Shown here one piece after another: positions 34,572 through 43,047 of a DNA stretch of 64,000 bases. Position numbers and translations under genes: made by a program. The notes under the pieces are model-generated. The model was not told the DNA's origin and made no database searches. It saw only the letters and a list, made by a program, of their open reading frames with translations. The stretch's first letter is position 1. Each line of letters opens with the position of its first letter. The DNA is from Candidatus Gastranaerophilales bacterium (GTDB taxonomy: Bacteria; Cyanobacteriota; Vampirovibrionia; Gastranaerophilales; Gastranaerophilaceae), in the NCBI GenBank assembly GCA_944323285.1, contig CALURV010000033.1:39184-103183 (forward strand). Direction: 5' to 3'.

Positions 34572-36489
34572 TTTTTACCACATATATAAAATCATCTACA
34601 AGCTTTTCATTAAATTGTTTCCCTGATTCATCTTTAATGATATTAATAATTTCATCAATAGTGTAGGCGTGTCTGTACGGCCTATCTTGCGACATTGCAT
34701 AAAATGCATCTACAAGTAAAACAATTTGAGATGTTATTGGAATTTCAATTCCTGATTTATTTCCAGGATATCCTTTCCCATCCCAATTTTCATGATGGCT
34801 TTCTATTATAGGAATAATATCTTGAATATTCGAAATTGGTTTTAGTATTTCTCTTGCCGCAATAACAGGATGTTGTTTGATTATATCTTTTTCTTCTTCA
34901 GTTAAAGGATCTTTTTTGTTAAAAATTTCTTCAGGAATCATTATATTTCCTATATCATAGAGTAAAATAGCTAAGCGCAATTTATCTATTTCATCTTTTG
35001 GCAGGTCAAGCTTTTTTGCTATCATTACTGCTAAAATTAATTTTGACTTTGTTGTTCCAGTTTTATACATTTGATTATATGTTTGAGAAATTATATCAAC
35101 AATTGAATATAAAACTTCTTTGGAATTTTTATCTTCAGTTTTAATTTTTTGCAATTTACTAGATATAACTTGTGCCGTTTCATTGCTAACCGGAATACGT
35201 TTTTTTGCAAGAATATCCAAGAACGTTTCAATAGCAATTTGCTGCCAGTTAACTTCATTATGTTGTTGAGCTATTTGTACTTGATTTCTTCCATTTAATT
35301 TTGCTTTATACATAGCTTGATCTGCTAATTCCATTAGTTCATCAATTCTATCCGAATGTTCAAGGAAGGTTGCAACACCAATACTTGCTGTTATGCCCCC
35401 GATAGTTTCTATTACCTGACTTTCTATAGATTTTCTTATTCTTTCTGCTGCAATATAGGCTCCTTTTGAATCAACACCCGGTAAAAGCAGATTGAATTCT
35501 TCACCACCTATTCTAGCGGGTATATCTATTGAACGGGCTTCTTTTTTTAATACATTTGCTATAGTCTTTATGGCTATATCTCCATATTGATGTCCGTATG
35601 TATCATTTATTTTTTTGAGAAAATCTAAGTCCATTGATATAAGTGAAAATGGCTGTTTAAGTCTTAAAGACCTTTCCGCTTCTTTTATTATATTATCTTC
35701 AAAATATCTTCGGTTAAAAATTCCTGTTAACGGGTCAGTTATTGCTTGTTTTTTAACTTCTTCAAATAAACCTGCTACTGTTATTGCTAGTTCTATTTGA
35801 TTTGCAAATAATTTTAAAAAGTTTGTTTCTGTATCTGTTACATCTTCTCTTTCTGATGTTACTACAACACATCCAAAATAATTATTCGCATTATGAAGTG
35901 GTACTATTGAACATATTTTTGAATTGATTAAAGACATAATTTCTTTAATTTCTTCTTCTTTTAATGTTGGAAAAAACATCTTTATCACTCCCTTCATATC
36001 AGGAGTAGAATATATTTGTCTTTCTTTAATAGATTTTGCAATTATTGAATTTTCTAAATAAGGAACTTTATAGTTTTCCATGTTGATTTTTAACAGAGAT
36101 ATTGCTTTTTTCACACTTGGATTATCTGATGCAGATTTTGCCATTAGGTATGGTTCATCGGTGTTTTCATTATATAATCGTAAAACACCAACGAAATGAT
36201 AGCCCATATCTTCATGCAAAATACTTACAATTTTATCCAGCATACTTGATAAAGGCTGCGAAGAATTCATCATATCCCATACACTGTTAAGTGTTAAAAT
36301 AGTTTTATTAGCCTGTTCAAGTTCTTTTGTTCGTGCTGTAATTTCTTCTTCCAAGGCAATATTTTTTGCATATACATCTGCAAGATCTTTTCCTTTTAAA
36401 TATATAGAACCGTCAATTTTATTGATTTGTCCTAATATGTCTTTGAAACCAGAGAATATATTCACTTCACAGCATCCAAGATTTTCCAA
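34555..36489 (-). CDS. GAF-GGDEF-HD-GYP hybrid signalling protein
   Basis: The 644-residue protein starts with a short coiled coil (EEEITARTKELEQANKT), then a GAF domain to about residue 245, a diguanylate cyclase domain with the intact active site RIGGEEF (residues 328-332 for GGEEF), and an HD-GYP-like domain. The HD-GYP part keeps HHENWDGKGYPG but has Y511-D512 in place of HD and lacks the first histidine, so hydrolysis of c-di-GMP is doubtful. A working cyclase with a non-catalytic sensory tail is likely. The start is a TTG directly below a TATAAT; a GTG at 36465 is an alternative. Confidence 0.88.
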   Translation of the reverse strand: MENLGCCEVNIFSGFKDILGQINKIDGSIYLKGKDLADVYAKNIALEEEITARTKELEQANKTILTLNSVWDMMNSSQPLSSMLDKIVSILHEDMGYHFVGVLRLYNENTDEPYLMAKSASDNPSVKKAISLLKINMENYKVPYLENSIIAKSIKERQIYSTPDMKGVIKMFFPTLKEEEIKEIMSLINSKICSIVPLHNANNYFGCVVVTSEREDVTDTETNFLKLFANQIELAITVAGLFEEVKKQAITDPLTGIFNRRYFEDNIIKEAERSLRLKQPFSLISMDLDFLKKINDTYGHQYGDIAIKTIANVLKKEARSIDIPARIGGEEFNLLLPGVDSKGAYIAAERIRKSIESQVIETIGGITASIGVATFLEHSDRIDELMELADQAMYKAKLNGRNQVQIAQQHNEVNWQQIAIETFLDILAKKRIPVSNETAQVISSKLQKIKTEDKNSKEVLYSIVDIISQTYNQMYKTGTTKSKLILAVMIAKKLDLPKDEIDKLRLAILLYDIGNIMIPEEIFNKKDPLTEEEKDIIKQHPVIAAREILKPISNIQDIIPIIESHHENWDGKGYPGNKSGIEIPITSQIVLLVDAFYAMSQDRPYRHAYTIDEIINIIKDESGKQFNEKLVDDFIYVVKNETIQ

Positions 36490-36510
36490 TATAAATATTA
36501 TATACCCATT

Positions 36511-37584
36511 TTATTTTTGTTGTAAAACCTTTTTTACAATATTTATAATTTTTTGTGGAGATATTGTTTTCCTACAAGCATTAATTTCACTGCTTCTATG
36601 ACATTTTTTTTTCATACAAGGGCTGCAAGCAATGTCTGCAGACAATGAATAATATTTATCTCCAAATGGTGCTGTCCTTTTTTCTGATGTTGCAAAGAAC
36701 AATGAAATTATATATGGTTTATTTATAGCCCAAGCTATATGACAGCTCCCTGAATCGGGGGTTATAACTATATCTGCATTTTTATATACATATACAATGT
36801 CCGCAAGATTTGTTTTGCCTGTTAAATCTATAATATTTTCATTATTTTTTATATTTGATAATATTTTTTGTGTAAGAGTTTCTTCTTGTTTTGTTGCCGT
36901 AATAATTATATTATATTCGGTTTTTAATACGTTTATTATTTCAATCCATCCATCTATTTCCCAATGTTTATTTTCCCAAGTTGTAGCAGGAGCTATTATT
37001 ATTGTTTTTTTATTTCTGTCAATTTTGCTAATTATTTCAATTATTTCTTTGGAATATTCTTTAGATAAATCAGGAAGTATAAAGTCTTCTTTTAAATCTT
37101 TACAGCCTAAATATTTTGCAATTTCAAGGTTCCTTTTGACAACGTGATAGTTAATATCAAACTGTTTTCTTTCAGTTTTTATTATTTCATTTGCAAAAAG
37201 AAAAGAAAATTCTCTCCCTCCGTCAAGCGCTATTCTTCTTTTTCCACCGGATAATCCTAAAATAATAGCACTTTTTAATAATTGCTGAGTATCAATTACA
37301 ATATCATATTTTTCTTTTTGTATTTTTCTTATTATTTTAAAAAATTCTATAATATTTTGAAATTTATTTTTATTATTTTTACACTTTTTCTTTGGTAGTT
37401 CATAAACATTATTTATCAATGGATTATTTATAATAAATTTTGATGCTTTATCTTCAACAATCCAATCTAATTGAACAGAGGGAAATTGTTTTTTTATAGC
37501 ATTAGCTAACGGCAGAGTATGAATAGTATCTCCCAAGGCGCTTAATCGAATTATTAAAATTTTTTTTATGTTATTTATTTCCAA
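36511..37584 (-). CDS. Family 9 glycosyltransferase, heptosyltransferase-like
   Basis: The 357-residue protein has the family 9 start IRLSALGDTIHTLPLANA, the middle LIIAPATTWENKHW-type stretch, and VITPDSGSCHIAWA, where D and H form the family signature. A cysteine cluster (CSPCMKKKC) near the C-terminus is also seen in some heptosyltransferases. It probably adds a heptose or other sugar to a core oligosaccharide. Translation appears to start at a TTG, because no in-frame ATG fits the conserved start. Confidence 0.88.
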   Translation of the reverse strand: MEINNIKKILIIRLSALGDTIHTLPLANAIKKQFPSVQLDWIVEDKASKFIINNPLINNVYELPKKKCKNNKNKFQNIIEFFKIIRKIQKEKYDIVIDTQQLLKSAIILGLSGGKRRIALDGGREFSFLFANEIIKTERKQFDINYHVVKRNLEIAKYLGCKDLKEDFILPDLSKEYSKEIIEIISKIDRNKKTIIIAPATTWENKHWEIDGWIEIINVLKTEYNIIITATKQEETLTQKILSNIKNNENIIDLTGKTNLADIVYVYKNADIVITPDSGSCHIAWAINKPYIISLFFATSEKRTAPFGDKYYSLSADIACSPCMKKKCHRSSEINACRKTISPQKIINIVKKVLQQK

Positions 37585-37785
37585 TTTTTTTCTTTTCTTA
37601 ACTTTAATAGTATATCAGAAATTATTATTGAAAAAATCATAAAAATACAATAAAAGTTTACATTTTAAATAACTTTTTAAACTTTTTGGGGGAATTTTTT
37701 TATAAAAAAATTTATTATTATTATGTTTGTAAGAAAGCAATGGTTAATTATCTGCATAAGAAAGACAATTTAGGATAATAAATAT

Positions 37786-38028
37786 ATGAATAGAAAACAA
37801 GCTGAAGAAATAAAAGAATCAATACAAATGTGTAAAATGCGATTAAAAACAATACAACCACATTTAACAGCTGAAAAAACAGCGCTTAATGAATCTTTTA
37901 ATAAATTACTTATTCAAAAAGCAATATTAAGAGATAAATTATTAAATAAAAAAATATCTTTCCTTGATAAATTGGTAAAAAAAGTAAAATCTCAAAAAAG
38001 AGAATTAATTTGTGATTTTTTTAAATAA
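37786..38028 (+). CDS. Small basic coiled-coil hypothetical protein
   Basis: The 80-residue protein is not recognised. It is almost fully helical and basic, with regular hydrophobic spacing (KMRLKTIQPHL, LIQKAILRDKLL). AGGAT precedes the ATG by about nine bases. It stands alone between the GT9 gene and the export operon, with a 200-base AT-rich gap upstream in which nothing else was found. Confidence 0.5.
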   Translation: MNRKQAEEIKESIQMCKMRLKTIQPHLTAEKTALNESFNKLLIQKAILRDKLLNKKISFLDKLVKKVKSQKRELICDFFK

Positions 38029-38083
38029 AAAATACTTTTGAAATTTAAAATAAAGCATATTAATTTTCTTAATTATTTTTTGA

Positions 38084-38866
38084 TTAAAAAATATTTGAAA
38101 AAGAAAGAAAATAATCACTTATAATATTAAAAAGCGATGGTAGTACAAAAATAAGTATAACAGCTCCTAAACACGGTTTAAATAAGAAACTCATTTGAAA
38201 TACGTTTACTTGAGGTGCGGTTTTTGAAATTATACCAAGGATAATATCTTGTCCTAAAGTTGCTATTAGTACAGGACCTGCTATTTGAAGTCCTATATAT
38301 AATACATTGGAAGTTATTTTAACAAGATATGGCATATTAATAATTTCATCCATTGGAATTGCATAAGCATATATTGGGAAAATTTCAAAACTTCTTATAA
38401 AAGCATTAAATGTCCAATAAGCACCGCCAATTTCTAAAAAAATTATTAAGCCTAAAATGCTGAATATTCTTCCCATAATTGAAATTTGGGCTGATGTTGT
38501 AGGATCCATTATTGTAGCAGATGATACACCTTGCTGCATATTAATCATATCACCGCCGCTTTCAACAGCTTTTACTATGCAGTTTATAATGAATCCTATT
38601 ATTGCTCCGCATAAAAAGTTTACAACAATCGAATATACCATAGAAACTTCAGCTGATGGTGCCTGTGGTTTTATTAACATAGATACCATTATTGTGAAAA
38701 TTAGTGCAAATCCTACTTTCGCAATCATAGGAATTTCACTTCTTTGTAAAAACGGAGCAGTTCTCATTAATCCTGCTACTCTGGCAAAAACAGGTATTCC
38801 TGCTGAAAGTATATTATTTACCTCGGGAAAATATTTTGGAAATTCTGTTAATATTGTATCCAGCAT
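38084..38866 (-). CDS. fliR: Flagellar/type III export protein FliR
   Basis: The 260-residue membrane protein has six or more helices with the FliR N-terminal pattern FARVAGLMRTAPF and the later GLQIAGPVLIATLGQDIILGIISKTAPQ. It forms part of the export gate with FliP and FliQ. It is the last gene of the operon here; flhB, which often follows fliR, is not adjacent. The start codon lies one base after the stop of the gene before it. Confidence 0.93.
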   Translation of the reverse strand: MLDTILTEFPKYFPEVNNILSAGIPVFARVAGLMRTAPFLQRSEIPMIAKVGFALIFTIMVSMLIKPQAPSAEVSMVYSIVVNFLCGAIIGFIINCIVKAVESGGDMINMQQGVSSATIMDPTTSAQISIMGRIFSILGLIIFLEIGGAYWTFNAFIRSFEIFPIYAYAIPMDEIINMPYLVKITSNVLYIGLQIAGPVLIATLGQDIILGIISKTAPQVNVFQMSFLFKPCLGAVILIFVLPSLFNIISDYFLSFSNIF

Positions 38867-38867
38867 C

Positions 38868-39242
38868 TTATTTCTTTTCTTCTTTTATTATTTCAGGAAT
38901 ATCAATTGGAGTAAGGTTTTCTTTGTTATCCTGAAAATAAGGGCCTGTTATAAATCTTAGTTTATGGTTTTGATTATTGCTTGTTATTATTACATCACAT
39001 ACTCCATCTTTTTCTGTTTCAATAAATAATTGTTTTTTATTATTGTCGATGGTGGTAATAGGAAATATATTTAAAATATTTTTATCAGATATTTCTATTT
39101 TTTCAGCGCTTGTTTCTAAATCAAGCAGATACATATTTTTAGACTTTAAATTATATATATTTATTTCATTTGATAATGTAGAAGCAAAACATTGACAATT
39201 ATATGAAACAAAAATTAAAAATATGAATATTATCTTTTTCAT
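38868..39242 (-). CDS. Secreted protein with a secretin N-terminal-like domain, inserted between fliQ and fliR
   Basis: The 124-residue protein has a signal peptide (cleavage near CFA-ST). The mature domain resembles the N-terminal domain of CpaC/type II and III secretins: a strand SKNMYLLDLETSAEKIEISD, then DKNILNIFPI, LFIETEKDGVCDVII. There is no secretin pore domain. It lies in a flagellar export operon, where no such protein is normally found, and is spaced by one base from fliR and six from fliQ. It could be a periplasmic collar component or an unrelated passenger. Confidence 0.55.
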   Translation of the reverse strand: MKKIIFIFLIFVSYNCQCFASTLSNEINIYNLKSKNMYLLDLETSAEKIEISDKNILNIFPITTIDNNKKQLFIETEKDGVCDVIITSNNQNHKLRFITGPYFQDNKENLTPIDIPEIIKEEKK

Positions 39243-39248
39243 TTACAG

Positions 39249-39746
39249 TTACCTTTTATTTTCAGTAATAGCTTTTCTTTCAACTAAATTAGGCGTAGGA
39301 ATTTCTTTTGCACCATTTCTCAAAAAATTAAATTTATCTTTTTGGATAGTTGATTGAGGTTTTACAGCATTATTTAATATATGTTCCATAGGAACCATAT
39401 CTTTTTTAAAATCGGTTTTCATTTCATCAATAAAAGGTTTTGTATAGTTGTAGTAATCGGAAGATAAAACGAATTCATCATTTTTTGGAATGACATTAAA
39501 TGCAATAGAAACTCCTTCGTTAAAAAGGTTGCTTAATAATTTCATATAGCCGGTTCCTAGTATGATAATAACCAAGAAGACTGCAAATATTTTAGGAGCA
39601 GCAGCAATGGTTTGTTCTTGAACTTGAGTAACAGCTTGTAAAATCCCAACTACCAAACCGATAGCAGCTGCTGTTAATACACAAGGCATTGCTATCATTA
39701 GCATTGTCATAAGTCCTTTTGCAAAAAATTCTATTAATATTTCCAT
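39249..39746 (-). CDS. fliQ: Flagellar/type III export protein FliQ with a long C-terminal extension
   Basis: The first 85 or so residues form the usual two-helix FliQ domain, with GLVVGILQAVTQVQEQTIA as the signature. FliQ is normally about 90 residues; this one is 165. The extra 80 residues are polar and basic (ENKR end) and contain no membrane segment. The extension could be cytoplasmic and bind other export components. It overlaps nothing and lies nine bases after fliP. Confidence 0.92.
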   Translation of the reverse strand: MEILIEFFAKGLMTMLMIAMPCVLTAAAIGLVVGILQAVTQVQEQTIAAAPKIFAVFLVIIILGTGYMKLLSNLFNEGVSIAFNVIPKNDEFVLSSDYYNYTKPFIDEMKTDFKKDMVPMEHILNNAVKPQSTIQKDKFNFLRNGAKEIPTPNLVERKAITENKR

Positions 39747-39755
39747 ATTTATTCC

Positions 39756-40397
39756 TTAATTAAAACTTCCTACAAGCCCGTTGACAATTAAACTCCAGCC
39801 ATCTACTGCTATAAATATTAATAATTTAAATGGCAAAGAAATAATTGTTGGTGATAACATAAACATACCTAATGCAAGAAGTACATTTGCAACAACAAGG
39901 TCAAGTACAATAAACGGTACAAAAATAATAAAGCTTATTTCAAAAGCTGTTTTTAATTCACTTAGAATATAAGCAGGAGCTACTTCCCATATTGTTACAT
40001 CTTCTACTGTCGCTGGTGCTTCTTTTCTCGTTAATTGAACAAAGAATGCCAAATCCTTTTCTCTTGTTTGTTTAAGCATAAATTCTTTTAATGGTTTCGA
40101 ACCTTCTGATATTGCAAGAACCATAGAACCTGATTGTTGATATGGTTTAGAACCTACTTCATACATTTGTTGAAAAACAGGTCCCATTGTATAGAAAGTT
40201 AATATTATTGATAACCCTACAAGTACAATAGCAGGAGGTATTTGCTGAGCACCAAGTGCTTGTTTTAAAAATCCAAAAACTATTGCATATCTTAAAAAAC
40301 TTGTCATACATACAAACATAAACGGCAGAAATGAAAATACTGCCATTACTGTTAGTAACTGTAAAACCGGACTTAAATCTTTTAATATTGTATCCAT
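39756..40397 (-). CDS. fliP: Flagellar/type III export protein FliP
   Basis: The 213-residue protein has the FliP signature FLPFMFVCMTSFLRYAIVFGF and the late DLVVANVLLALGMFML with SPTIISLPFKLLIFIAVDGW. It is shorter than typical FliP proteins of about 245 residues, which carry a signal peptide; here the N-terminus begins directly with the mature domain. It lies two bases after fliO. Confidence 0.93.
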   Translation of the reverse strand: MDTILKDLSPVLQLLTVMAVFSFLPFMFVCMTSFLRYAIVFGFLKQALGAQQIPPAIVLVGLSIILTFYTMGPVFQQMYEVGSKPYQQSGSMVLAISEGSKPLKEFMLKQTREKDLAFFVQLTRKEAPATVEDVTIWEVAPAYILSELKTAFEISFIIFVPFIVLDLVVANVLLALGMFMLSPTIISLPFKLLIFIAVDGWSLIVNGLVGSFN

Positions 40398-40399
40398 TT

Positions 40400-40747
40400 T
40401 TATCCTCTATTAATTCTTTGTGCAATCTTTTTCATATAAGGTATTTCTTGTATGTTTTCTGTAATTGTTGGTTTTTCGTAATCAAATGTTGTAGCTTTTG
40501 AATTAAGTTTTGCAAGCATTGTTGTATTTGTGCTGTCACCTGCTATTAAAAATTTCTCTTCTCCTGCTTTTATTACATATACTGTTTTGCTCGCAGAAAG
40601 TTTCATTGATGTTTCTACTTTTAAAAAATCTTTATTTTTTGAATTTACCGGTGTATATACAGCTTTTTTATATATGAATAAAGCCATTACAATAAAGCCT
40701 ATCATTGCAAATGTATATGTAGCAAAATGTATTAAATATTGATTCAT
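40400..40747 (-). CDS. fliO: FliO-like membrane protein
   Basis: The 115-residue protein has one N-terminal membrane helix (about 10-28) and a cytoplasmic tail with VETSMKLSASKTVYVIKAGEEKFLIAGDS, the FliO pattern of a basic strand pair. FliO helps FliP assembly. The call rests on this pattern and the place directly before fliP. The stop and the fliP start are two bases apart. Confidence 0.75.
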   Translation of the reverse strand: MNQYLIHFATYTFAMIGFIVMALFIYKKAVYTPVNSKNKDFLKVETSMKLSASKTVYVIKAGEEKFLIAGDSTNTTMLAKLNSKATTFDYEKPTITENIQEIPYMKKIAQRINRG

Positions 40748-40755
40748 AATTTCCT

Positions 40756-41979
40756 CTATATACTTTCATCTTCTATCTCAAAATCACTGTAGTCAAAATT
40801 TTCATCACCTTCTTTTGGTGAATTTGGAGTAGCTGTTTGTGCTTTTGGTTTTACTTGTGTTTGTGCTTGTGGTTTTATTGGCTTCTTAACACTTTGAGCT
40901 TCTTTCACCGGAGTTGCTTTTTCTTGTATTTGATTTGCTTTGGGAGCCTCTTTTGCTTTTTTTACACTGTCTATTCTTACTGCATATCTGTCATTCAGGA
41001 TAACAAGTTCTCCTGTTGCAATAATTTGATTCTCTACCCTTAGTTTAATTTTGTTGTCGTATACGGATCCTACATCTATAACAAGACCTTCTGATATTTG
41101 TTTTAATTCGCCTAAAGTAAGTTTAACATTATCAAATTCCGCAACGATATCAACAAGAATTGAATCCCACATATTCTGAGGTTTTACACTTGTTTCTTCT
41201 TCCATTTCATTGCCTCCGTTATTATTTACACTTATTATCAATGACGGGTTAGGATTAATTTTAAAATTAATTTCTTTCCCATCTAATATGATTGCCATTT
41301 TACTTATATTGCTTTCTTCAAGAACAATAATATCCCCATCTTCTATAGCTTTTATTTCATTCAAAGCTATTTTAGATTTTCCAAGTCTTATTTTTGTATT
41401 AACATAAGTTTTTTTGAAATCGTTAATAGTAAAAGTTTCCTTTTTATCCGCTACAGAAATATTATGTAATACATAATCAGGAACGCTTATAATAATTTTA
41501 CCTGTATGTTCTTCCTCTTCTCTTATATAAAAAGTTATATTTATATTTTTACTTTTTTGAACTATTTTTTTATTTATCTCTGTTTTATCAAATATTTCTT
41601 CTATATTTTTATATATATGAAGAGAATATGCTTTTATAAGCATTGCTTCTATATCAGTTAAAGCGTTTAGTTCAAATTTTTTTTCACTTGAACCTAATGC
41701 TGTATCAAGAAAATATTCTATTACTCCTGATGAAATCTTCATTTGAAAGTTAGCATTCTTGTTTATTGCAATATTATTTACAAAATATTCATCGCCATAA
41801 AATAAGATATTTTCATCAATGGAGATGCCCATAAATCTAATATCAATATCTTTTTGAAAAAATTCTTTTGTGCTTTTTTTCAAACTTTTATAGAAAGTTG
41901 AATAAAACCAAGGGCAATACTTAACAAGATTCCTCTTAAGTTCAATATTTGAAGCTTTTTCTTTTTCAATAGTTGTCAT
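40756..41979 (-). CDS. FliM/FliN-like switch protein with two SpoA domains
   Basis: The 407-residue protein has a FliM-like middle part (DENILFYGDEYFVNN, then LTDIEAMLIKAYSLHIYKN at about residues 100-125), followed by two SpoA domains at about 190-250 and 275-340. The tail from 345 is rich in K, P, A and Q. The second SpoA reads VKLTLGELKQISEGLVIDVG, typical of FliN. It looks like a FliM-FliN fusion, or a SctQ-type protein, whose two SpoA domains are characteristic of non-flagellar type III systems. The order before fliO matches fliM/fliN in flagellar operons. Confidence 0.75.
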   Translation of the reverse strand: MTTIEKEKASNIELKRNLVKYCPWFYSTFYKSLKKSTKEFFQKDIDIRFMGISIDENILFYGDEYFVNNIAINKNANFQMKISSGVIEYFLDTALGSSEKKFELNALTDIEAMLIKAYSLHIYKNIEEIFDKTEINKKIVQKSKNINITFYIREEEEHTGKIIISVPDYVLHNISVADKKETFTINDFKKTYVNTKIRLGKSKIALNEIKAIEDGDIIVLEESNISKMAIILDGKEINFKINPNPSLIISVNNNGGNEMEEETSVKPQNMWDSILVDIVAEFDNVKLTLGELKQISEGLVIDVGSVYDNKIKLRVENQIIATGELVILNDRYAVRIDSVKKAKEAPKANQIQEKATPVKEAQSVKKPIKPQAQTQVKPKAQTATPNSPKEGDENFDYSDFEIEDESI

Positions 41980-41999
41980 TACTTACCCTAATCTTTTAT

Positions 42000-42034
42000 C
42001 CCTCAAAAATACAATATATTTTTTTACATGAGGG
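42000..42034. promoter_or_regulatory. Imperfect palindrome in the divergent gap before the FliM/N-like gene
   Basis: CCCTCA (42000-42005) and TGAGGG (42029-42034) flank an A/T-rich core that is itself partly self-complementary. It lies 20 bases above the export-operon start and could be an operator. The rest of the 190-base gap to the methyltransferase start shows no gene. Confidence 0.3.
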
Positions 42035-42171
42035 AACATCATTTATTTGTTGTATTTTTGTTCTTTTATATATAATGTTCTTTTTCTATAAATCATTAAT
42101 TTATACGATATCAAACTAGTCTTATTTTTATATACTAAACAAATAAATATACTAGTTATTTGGGGAGATGT

Positions 42172-43047
42172 ATGGCAAAATTAAGTAATGTAAAAAGGGT
42201 AAAAATACAAGAACAGAAGCCCGATTTAAAAATTGTTAAAGAGAAAAAAACAAAACCATATAGCGATATAGACTTAAATAATTGGAAAGATTATGGTTAT
42301 ATAAAAACAGATACGTGGTGGGAATTTGCTTCAAGAGATAACTCTCATGGGCATTCTAACGAATATCACGGTAATTATATTCCTCAAATAGCCCAGCAAT
42401 TATATGAAAGATTTACCAAAAAAGGTGATATTGTTTTAGATTTATTTTTAGGGTCAGGCACTTCTGCCATTGAAGCTTTAAATATGGACAGAAGATGTAT
42501 AGGAGTTGAACTAAAGCCTGAACAGGTAGAAATTGTTAAAAATAAATTTTCTTCAAAGGAACTTGTTACAGAAGTAAATCTTATTTGCGCTGATAGTGCA
42601 TCAATAGAGGTAAAAGAGAAAATCCAAGCCAGATTAGATGTAATGAGAGAAGAAAAAGCTCAATTTCTAATGCTTCATCCGCCTTATGACGATATTATAA
42701 AATTTTCTGACAGAAAGGAAGATTTATCAAATTGTTCTTCCACGCAGGAATTTTATGAATTATTTAAACAAGTAGCACAAAATGGCTATGATATGCTTGA
42801 AAAAGGCAGATTTGCAGCTTTAATTATTGGTGATAAATATGCAAACGGTGAAATTGTTCCTTTGGCTGCTGATTGTGCTGCTAAAATGCGCGAAATAGGT
42901 TTTAAAATGAAAGCCGTTATTGTTAAAAATATGGAAGGTAATGAAAGAGCAAAGGGTAAAACAGCTAATTTATGGCGTTATAGAGCCTTAAATGGCGGGT
43001 TCTATATATTTAAACATGAGTATATTTATGTTTTTCAAAAATCTTGA
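42172..43047 (+). CDS. Orphan DNA methyltransferase (N4-cytosine or N6-adenine type)
   Basis: The 291-residue protein has the SAM-binding DLFLGSGTS (from D90) and the catalytic HPPY at residues 169-172. The order, SAM motif first and catalytic motif after it, and the HPPYDDIIKFS reading resemble DNA methylases of the N-4/N-6 group. There is no specificity subunit and no restriction gene beside it. GGGGAG stands six bases before the ATG; a longer TTG start at 42160 is less likely. Its stop overlaps the convergent gene by 13 bases. Confidence 0.8.
   Translation: MAKLSNVKRVKIQEQKPDLKIVKEKKTKPYSDIDLNNWKDYGYIKTDTWWEFASRDNSHGHSNEYHGNYIPQIAQQLYERFTKKGDIVLDLFLGSGTSAIEALNMDRRCIGVELKPEQVEIVKNKFSSKELVTEVNLICADSASIEVKEKIQARLDVMREEKAQFLMLHPPYDDIIKFSDRKEDLSNCSSTQEFYELFKQVAQNGYDMLEKGRFAALIIGDKYANGEIVPLAADCAAKMREIGFKMKAVIVKNMEGNERAKGKTANLWRYRALNGGFYIFKHEYIYVFQKS

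Noticed and set aside
38457..38960. A 167-codon plus-strand frame opposite fliR
   Set aside because: fliR is well supported on the other strand; the frame has no family match in its residues.
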